DNA of 12,152 nt, from the NCBI GenBank assembly GCA_900768005.1, contig CAAGBE010000016.1, positions 1 to 12,152 on the forward strand, read 5' to 3'. The notes beneath the pieces are model-generated. The model was not told the origin of the DNA, ran no database searches, and saw only the letters and a list, made by a program, of their open reading frames with translations. This stretch comes from Clostridia bacterium (GTDB lineage Bacteria > Bacillota > Clostridia > UMGS1883). The translations under genes and the position numbers were made by a program. Shown here in pieces: positions 7,108 to 12,152 of the stretch. How positions within the stretch are numbered: position 1 is the stretch's first letter; each line of letters begins with the position of its first letter.

Positions 7108-8442
7108 ATGAAAAAACTGATTTCACTTTCACTTGCAGTTTTACTTCTTATGGGTATGATGGTAACCCCAGTATTGGCGGCTAAAGAGGTGTCGGTATAT
7201 CTTTTTGGAGAAAAGCTTTCGTTTGATGTGCCGCCTCAGATAATAAACGGCAGAACTCTCGTTCCGATGAGAGTTATATTTGAATCTCTCGGTTACACAG
7301 TAGATTGGGATAAAGACACAAGAACGGCAACAGCAGTTCGTGAGGATATGACAATCCGTATCACAGAAAATAGTTACACCATGTATGTAAACGGTGTAGC
7401 AAAAACTCTTGATGTGCCACCCTGTATCGTGGAAGGCAGAACAATGGTACCCGCAAGGGCAATTTCTGAATCATCGGGATATAAAGTAGACTGGGACAAT
7501 GACACAAGGGCTGTTTTGATTACAATGACTGATTCCCTTGATGAAAAAATCCTGACAAAAATAGGCGATTATGAAATTTCTCAGGCATATTACAATTGTG
7601 TATACAATATGTTTTTCTCATCATATTCTCAGTACGAGCAATACTTTGGAGAGAATTGGCTTAATGAGGATACCGGTTACGGAATGACCTTTGGTGAGCT
7701 GATAGAGGATGATACAAGAAATCAGATTGAACAACTGGCAACCGCAGCTGTAATCTCTAAAAATCAGTACGGTATAACTTCTGATAATGTAAGGGATGAC
7801 GTGGAATTGCAAATAGCAGACGTTATAGAGAGTTTAGGCAGCAGGGAAGGATTTGAAGTCTTACTTTCACAACTTAATACCACAGAAAAGGGATTAGAAA
7901 CATATTTTGAAATGTATTCGATTTTCAACCTTCTTCTGGAAAAGACGACAGATGACGGCAAGGTAGTATCTGTTTCGGATTCAGAGGCAGAAAAATTATT
8001 CAAGGAAGAAAATGGGGATAAGCTTAAAGTACAGCATATACTTATTGCTACGGAGAGCCTTGACGGATATACCCCTGCAAGGACAGAGGCAGAAGCTAAA
8101 GCAATAGTAAATGAAATCCTCAAAAAACTCAGAAACGGAGAGGATTTCGGAAAGCTTATAGATGAGTATGATGAAGACCCAGGTATGACCTCGGAAAACT
8201 ATTATGTTTTCGGTGAGGGAGAAATGGTTATAGAATTTGAGAATGCTTCCAAAAAGCTTGCCGTTGGAAAATATACAACACAGGCAGTAAAGACTTCATA
8301 CGGATATCATATAATAAAGAGATATCCTCTTGACAAAACAAGTGATGAATTCAAAGAATTCAAGATGTATCTTGTTCAGGAAAAGTTGTTGCCGCTCATT
8401 GAAAGCGAAACCAAGAAAACTGAAATTAAGTGGAATAACTGA
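7108..8442 (+). CDS. Secreted CuAO_N-domain plus parvulin-type peptidyl-prolyl isomerase (PrsA/SurA-like)
   Basis: This is an exported protein of 444 residues, likely a folding factor acting outside the membrane. Domains in order: signal peptide (1-24, KK start, hydrophobic core, cleavage near LAA) with no lipobox Cys; a copper amine oxidase N-terminal-like module (28-140) made of two repeats sharing DVPPxIxxGRTxVPxR and GYxVDWDxDTRA; a helical SurA/PrsA-like chaperone region (about 143-285); a parvulin rotamase domain (about 306-405) with QHILIA and His310, FENASKKLAVGKY, and SYGYHIIK with His401; and a charged C-terminal helix. Classic PrsA is a lipoprotein, and here the CuAO_N module may hold the protein at the surface instead (inference). 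The usual GGDLG segment of parvulins is replaced by TSENYYVF, so isomerase activity is not certain. Transcription appears monocistronic, with its own promoter and terminator. Confidence 0.9.
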   Translation: MKKLISLSLAVLLLMGMMVTPVLAAKEVSVYLFGEKLSFDVPPQIINGRTLVPMRVIFESLGYTVDWDKDTRTATAVREDMTIRITENSYTMYVNGVAKTLDVPPCIVEGRTMVPARAISESSGYKVDWDNDTRAVLITMTDSLDEKILTKIGDYEISQAYYNCVYNMFFSSYSQYEQYFGENWLNEDTGYGMTFGELIEDDTRNQIEQLATAAVISKNQYGITSDNVRDDVELQIADVIESLGSREGFEVLLSQLNTTEKGLETYFEMYSIFNLLLEKTTDDGKVVSVSDSEAEKLFKEENGDKLKVQHILIATESLDGYTPARTEAEAKAIVNEILKKLRNGEDFGKLIDEYDEDPGMTSENYYVFGEGEMVIEFENASKKLAVGKYTTQAVKTSYGYHIIKRYPLDKTSDEFKEFKMYLVQEKLLPLIESETKKTEIKWNN

Positions 8443-8444
8443 TA

Positions 8445-8478
8445 AAAAGGCGATGTGAAATCACATCGCCTTTTGTCT
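8445..8478 (+). terminator. Rho-independent terminator after the foldase gene
   Basis: A perfect 13-bp stem (8445-8457 with 8462-8474) has a core GGCGATGTG / CACATCGCC and a 4-nt loop, and ends in TTTTGTCTT. It begins 3 nt after the stop codon. It separates the foldase gene from the rpoB promoter only about 26 nt downstream. Confidence 0.93.
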
Positions 8479-8503
8479 TGGAAAAAATTTCATATATTTT
8501 CCC

Positions 8504-8532
8504 TTGACAAGCCTTCTGATATATGATATTAT
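8504..8532 (+). promoter_or_regulatory. Strong promoter of rpoB
   Basis: TTGACA (8504-8509) is followed after 17 nt by TATTAT (8527-8532), with TG one base upstream (8524-8525), giving an extended -10. Transcription should begin near 8539-8540, leaving a 5' leader of about 225 nt. This is the best promoter match in the window, as expected for an RNA polymerase subunit gene. Confidence 0.85.
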
Positions 8533-8629
8533 GTTAAACTGCATTAAGATGCACTCATATCCCCTTTTGAATGGCAGATATGGGAAAAATTAAGCTTTTA
8601 ACAACTACTTTTTGTGTTTTGCGGTATTG

Positions 8630-8706
8630 GTGCATTCTACAATCAGTGCCGTAATGTTGAACGAGTTGAAAAATTTGTTCACGGTGTGTTCCGAGTGCAT
8701 TCTACA
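8630..8706 (+). repeat. 12-nt direct repeat pair in the rpoB leader
   Basis: GTGCATTCTACA occurs at 8630-8641 and again at 8695-8706, 65 nt apart. Either copy's GCATTCTA can pair with the single TAGAATGC at 8715-8722. Confidence 0.8.
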
Positions 8707-8718
8707 CAGGAATATAGA

Positions 8719-8751
8719 ATGCTGAAAGTGTTGTTCGTTACTAAATTTTGA
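8719..8751 (+). CDS. Possible 10-codon leader peptide upstream of rpoB
   Basis: ATG 8719 opens a 10-residue ORF (MLKVLFVTKF) ending in TGA at 8749-8751. AGGA (8708-8711) sits 7 nt before the ATG, and the TGA directly abuts the rpoB ribosome binding site. The start codon lies in the 3' arm of the 8697-8722 stem while the AGGA lies in its loop. A chance ORF of this length is common, so only its placement supports it. Confidence 0.25.
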   Translation: MLKVLFVTKF

Positions 8752-8763
8752 AGAGGTGATTTT

Positions 8764-11700
8764 GTGAAACCTATTAAATTAGGAAAAAATGAAAGAATGA
8801 CCTTCGCAAAAATTGATGAAGTATTGGAGATGCCAAACCTCATTGATATGCAAAAAAGCTCTTATGAGTGGTTTATTAAGGAAGGTCTTCGCGAGGTTTT
8901 CCATGATGTAAGTCCTATCACAGACTATGCAGGAAACCTTATTCTGGAATTTACCGATTACAGAATTGACGAGCAGCCCAAGTATTCAATTGAAGAATGT
9001 AAGGAGAGGGATACAAACTATGCTGCACCCCTCCGTGTTCAGGTACGCCTTATCAATCAGGAAACAGGCGAAATCAAGGAGCAGGAAATCTTTATGGGCG
9101 ATTTCCCCCTTATGACTGAGCAGGGTACTTTCATCATCAACGGTGCAGAGCGTGTTATCGTTACTCAGCTTGTTCGTTCACCCGGTATCTATTACGAGCA
9201 GAAGTTTGACAAGGTAGGTAAGAAGCTTGTTAACTCTACCGTAATCCCCAACCGCGGTGCATGGCTTGAATATGAAACAGACCCCAATGATGTTTTCTCC
9301 GTTCGTATCGACAGAACAAGAAAGCTCCCTGTAACTGTTCTTATCAAGGCTATGGGTCTTGAAACCGAGCCTGCTATTTTAGACCTTTTTGGTGAAGATG
9401 AAAGACTTATCGCTACATTTGCAAAGGATACAACAAAGAACCGCGAGGAAGCACTTTTTGAAATTTACCGTAAGCTCCGTCCAGGTGAGCCTCCTACGGT
9501 GGACAGTGCAACATCTCTTATCAACGGACTTTTCTTCGATGCTAAGAGATACGACCTTGCAAAGGTAGGCAGATATAAATATAATAAGAAGCTTGCTATG
9601 GCAGCACGTCTTGAAGGACAGATTGCAGCAAGTGATATTGTTGATGAAAAAACAGGCGAGGTTATCGTAGCAGAGGGTAACCGCATCGACCTTAGTGCAG
9701 CACAGCTTATCGAGGACAAGGGTATTAACCGTGTTCTTGTAGCTGTTGAGGACAGAAAGGTTGTTGTGTTCTCCAACAATATGGTTGACCCTGAAAAGTA
9801 TGCAGGTATCAGCCTTTATGACATTACTCACGAGAAAGTAAGAAAGAATGTTCTTGACGAAATTCTCGAAGAAGCAGCAGGTGACATTGATGAAGTTAAG
9901 AAGCTTGCAGCTGAAAGAGTAGACGAGCTTGTTCCCAAGCATATTATCGTTGACGATATGTTTGCTTCCATTAACTACTGCAGCAACCTCTGTGACGGCA
10001 TCGGTCAGGTTGATGATATCGACCATCTCGGTAACCGTAGATTAAGAAGCGTTGGTGAGCTTTTGCAAAACCAGTTCCGTATCGGTATTTCCCGTATGGA
10101 GCGTGGCGTTCGTGAAAGAATGAGCATTCAGGAGCTTGACATTGTTACTCCTCAGTCACTCATCAACATCCGTCCCGTTGTTGCTACAATCAAGGAGTTC
10201 TTCGGTTCATCACAGCTTTCTCAGTTCATGGACCAGAACAACCCCCTTGCAGAGCTTACTCATAAGAGAAGACTTTCAGCACTTGGCCCCGGCGGTCTTT
10301 CCAGAGAGCGTGCAGGCTTCCAGGTTCGTGACGTTCACTATACCCACTACGGAAGAATGTGTCCCATCGAGACACCTGAAGGACCCAACATCGGTCTTAT
10401 CAGCTCACTTTCCACATATGCACGTATCAACGAATACGGCTTTATCGAAGCTCCCTACCGTAAGGTTATCAAGGGCGAGGGTATCGTAACAGACGAAATC
10501 GAATATATGACAGCAGATATCGAGGACAAGTATGTCGTTGCTCAGGCTAACGAGCCTATCGACGAAAACGGCAGATTCCTCGACAAGAAGGTTTCCGCAC
10601 GTTACAGAGAGGAAATCCTCGAAGTTCCTGCTGAAACAATTGACTATATGGACGTTTCTCCCAAGCAGGTTGTGTCCGTTGCTACTGCAATGATTCCTTT
10701 CCTTGAAAATGATGACGCAAACCGTGCGCTTATGGGTTCTAACATGCAGCGTCAGGCAGTTCCGCTTCTCAAGCCCGAATCTCCCATTATCGGTACTGGT
10801 ATGGAGTACAAGGCAGCTAAGGACTCCGGTGTTGTTGTTCTTGCTAAGGAAGACGGTGTTATCGACAAGGTAAGTGCCGACGAAATCGTAATTAAGGATA
10901 ATGACGGTGTAAGACATAACTACCATCTCCTTAAGTTCCTCCGTTCCAACCAGGGTACCTGTATCAATCAGCGTCCCATCGTTGAGGAGGGCGAGAAGGT
11001 AACAAAGGGAACAATCATCGCAGACGGTCCCGCTACCGACAACGGTGAAATTGCTCTCGGTAGAAATATGCTTATCGGCTTTATGACATGGGAAGGTTAT
11101 AACTACGAGGATGCCGTGCTTCTTAACGAAAAGCTCGTACGTGATGACGTCTATACTTCCATTCATATTGAAGAATACGAATCCGAGTCCCGTGATACAA
11201 AGCTGGGACCGGAAGAAATTACACGCGACATCCCCAATGTTGGCGATGACGCGCTCAAAAACCTTGACGAGAGAGGCATTATCCGTGTAGGTGCGGAAGT
11301 TCGCTCAGGCGATATCCTCGTTGGTAAGGTTACTCCCAAGGGTGAAACAGAGCTTACACCCGAGGAAAGACTTCTCCGTGCTATTTTCGGTGAAAAGGCA
11401 AGAGAGGTTCGTGATACATCTCTCCGTGTACCTCACGGTGAAGCAGGTATCATAGTAGATGTTAAGGTATTTACAAGAGCTAACAATGACGAACTTCCTC
11501 CGGGAGTAAACGAAATTGTAAGATGTTATATCGCTCAGAAGAGAAAAATCTCTGTCGGCGATAAGATGGCTGGCCGTCACGGTAATAAGGGTGTTGTTTC
11601 CAGAATTCTTCCCACAGAAGATATGCCCTTCCTCCCCGACGGTACTCCTCTTGATATTGTTCTTAATCCCCTTGGCGTTCCCTCCCGTATGAACATCGGT

Positions 11701-12152
11701 CAGGTGCTTGAAGTTCACTTGGGTATGGCTGCCAAGAGCCTTGGTTTCAAGGTTGCAACACCTGTATTCGACGGTGCAAACGAAAAAGACATTATGAATC
11801 TTCTTGAAGAGGCAGGCCTCCGCCGTGACGGTAAGACTGTTCTTTACGACGGTAGAACAGGTCAGCCCTTTGATAACCCTGTAACAGTAGGTTATATGTA
11901 TTTCTTAAAGCTCCATCACCTTGTTGATGATAAGATTCATGCAAGAAGCACAGGACCTTATTCTCTGGTAACTCAGCAGCCTCTCGGCGGTAAAGCACAG
12001 TTCGGTGGACAGAGATTCGGTGAAATGGAAGTTTGGGCACTTGAAGCATATGGTGCAAGTCATATGTTAAGAGAAATGTTAACAATCAAATCAGACGATA
12101 TTATCGGAAGAAATAAAGTTTATAAAGCGATTGTTGATGGAGAACCAATTCC
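8764..12152 (+). CDS. rpoB: DNA-directed RNA polymerase subunit beta (RpoB), 3' end outside window
   Basis: RpoB is the beta subunit of RNA polymerase and forms, with beta', the catalytic channel. The GTG start follows AGAGGTGAT; 1129 codons are visible without a stop, and roughly 80-120 C-terminal residues are missing past the window edge. Landmarks: GDFPLMTEQGTFIINGAERVIV in the N-terminal protrusion; the rifampicin pocket SSQLSQFMDQNN...THKRRLSALGPGG (482-510) with Gln487, Asp490, His500 and Ser505 all in the sensitive-type state; WEGYNYEDA (776-784, the conserved Glu-Asp near the active site); GDKMAGRHGNKG (932-943); and GGKAQFGGQRFGEMEVWALEAYG (1075-1097). Codon use in the body is C-ending and CTT/CGT/GGT-rich, as in highly expressed genes; it turns AT-rich in the first 20 codons or so and after about 12050. 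rplJ and rplL are not upstream as they usually are; rpoB has its own promoter and leader. Confidence 0.99.
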   Translation, partial: MKPIKLGKNERMTFAKIDEVLEMPNLIDMQKSSYEWFIKEGLREVFHDVSPITDYAGNLILEFTDYRIDEQPKYSIEECKERDTNYAAPLRVQVRLINQETGEIKEQEIFMGDFPLMTEQGTFIINGAERVIVTQLVRSPGIYYEQKFDKVGKKLVNSTVIPNRGAWLEYETDPNDVFSVRIDRTRKLPVTVLIKAMGLETEPAILDLFGEDERLIATFAKDTTKNREEALFEIYRKLRPGEPPTVDSATSLINGLFFDAKRYDLAKVGRYKYNKKLAMAARLEGQIAASDIVDEKTGEVIVAEGNRIDLSAAQLIEDKGINRVLVAVEDRKVVVFSNNMVDPEKYAGISLYDITHEKVRKNVLDEILEEAAGDIDEVKKLAAERVDELVPKHIIVDDMFASINYCSNLCDGIGQVDDIDHLGNRRLRSVGELLQNQFRIGISRMERGVRERMSIQELDIVTPQSLINIRPVVATIKEFFGSSQLSQFMDQNNPLAELTHKRRLSALGPGGLSRERAGFQVRDVHYTHYGRMCPIETPEGPNIGLISSLSTYARINEYGFIEAPYRKVIKGEGIVTDEIEYMTADIEDKYVVAQANEPIDENGRFLDKKVSARYREEILEVPAETIDYMDVSPKQVVSVATAMIPFLENDDANRALMGSNMQRQAVPLLKPESPIIGTGMEYKAAKDSGVVVLAKEDGVIDKVSADEIVIKDNDGVRHNYHLLKFLRSNQGTCINQRPIVEEGEKVTKGTIIADGPATDNGEIALGRNMLIGFMTWEGYNYEDAVLLNEKLVRDDVYTSIHIEEYESESRDTKLGPEEITRDIPNVGDDALKNLDERGIIRVGAEVRSGDILVGKVTPKGETELTPEERLLRAIFGEKAREVRDTSLRVPHGEAGIIVDVKVFTRANNDELPPGVNEIVRCYIAQKRKISVGDKMAGRHGNKGVVSRILPTEDMPFLPDGTPLDIVLNPLGVPSRMNIGQVLEVHLGMAAKSLGFKVATPVFDGANEKDIMNLLEEAGLRRDGKTVLYDGRTGQPFDNPVTVGYMYFLKLHHLVDDKIHARSTGPYSLVTQQPLGGKAQFGGQRFGEMEVWALEAYGASHMLREMLTIKSDDIIGRNKVYKAIVDGEPI

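Larger units (their letters stand above)
8533..8763 (+). other. Structured 5' leader of rpoB
   Basis: This stretch of about 225 nt has no clear conserved gene. From the transcript start it holds a small hairpin TGCAT/ATGCA (8540-8553), a second stem CTCATATC/GATATGGG (8554-8561 with 8577-8584), two copies of GTGCATTCTACA (8630-8641, 8695-8706), and a stem GCATTCTA/TAGAATGC (8697-8704 with 8715-8722). ATGCACTC (8549-8556) can also pair with GAGTGCAT (8693-8700). These pairings exclude one another in part, as in regulatory leaders. I do not recognise it as a known riboswitch or ribosomal-protein leader. The rpoB ribosome binding site AGAGGTGAT is at 8752-8760. Confidence 0.5.

Noticed and set aside
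8654..8725. 23-codon ORF in the rpoB leader
   Set aside because: No Shine-Dalgarno precedes its ATG, and it overlaps the better placed 8719-8751 ORF.
8927..10489. Plus-strand ORFs of 62 and 117 codons inside rpoB (8927-9115, 10136-10489)
   Set aside because: They are out-of-frame readings of rpoB, without ribosome binding sites or family features.
9379..11718. Three long minus-strand ORFs (137-253 codons) over rpoB
   Set aside because: They lie antisense to an unmistakable rpoB reading frame; their translations are Cys/Val/Asn-rich with no recognisable motif, as expected from complementing biased rpoB codons.
1..12152. Defence system, prophage, transposon, CRISPR or biosynthetic cluster
   Set aside because: All genes belong to housekeeping or widespread families, and no integrase, transposase, terminal repeats or spacer array is visible.

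Overview
The window looks like ordinary chromosome from a low-to-moderate GC Gram-positive bacterium, most likely an uncultivated or gut-type member of the Clostridia. The reasons are folate-type TrmFO, RecD2 without RecB or RecC, ComF, strong AGGAGG-type ribosome binding sites, use of TTG and GTG starts, and a secreted foldase carrying a copper-amine-oxidase N-terminal (CuAO_N) module. No phage, transposon, CRISPR array, tRNA or rRNA was seen.

Layout. Positions 1-1302 (+) encode TrmFO (tRNA m5U54 methylation). Convergent to it is a minus-strand cluster, read from about 5123 down to 1273: a small putative membrane protein, the helicase RecD2, a ComF-family phosphoribosyltransferase and a compact QueG-like epoxyqueuosine reductase. 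Its genes overlap or nearly touch. The trmFO and queG coding ends overlap by 30 bp, and the trmFO terminator lies inside queG. Upstream on the minus strand is a second unit, a small multidrug-export family membrane protein followed by metK. It ends in a 15-bp hairpin whose base is shared with the promoter of the recD2 cluster.

A divergent intergenic region (6902-7107) carries promoters in both directions. To its right, on the plus strand, is a secreted CuAO_N plus parvulin-type peptidyl-prolyl isomerase (7108-8442), closed by a strong terminator. Then comes a near-consensus promoter, a 5' leader of about 225 nt, and rpoB from 8764, which runs off the right edge with about 1129 codons visible. 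rpoB has no stop inside the window, so it is easily missed by ORF calling, and the long antisense ORFs over it are shadows.

The gene families are all known. The least explained part is the rpoB leader (8533-8763). It has a 12-nt direct repeat, several mutually exclusive pairings and a tiny SD-preceded ORF that stops at the rpoB ribosome binding site. rpoB is also not preceded by rplJ-rplL, its usual neighbours. I see no clearly new multi-gene system here. The leader is the best candidate for undescribed regulation.
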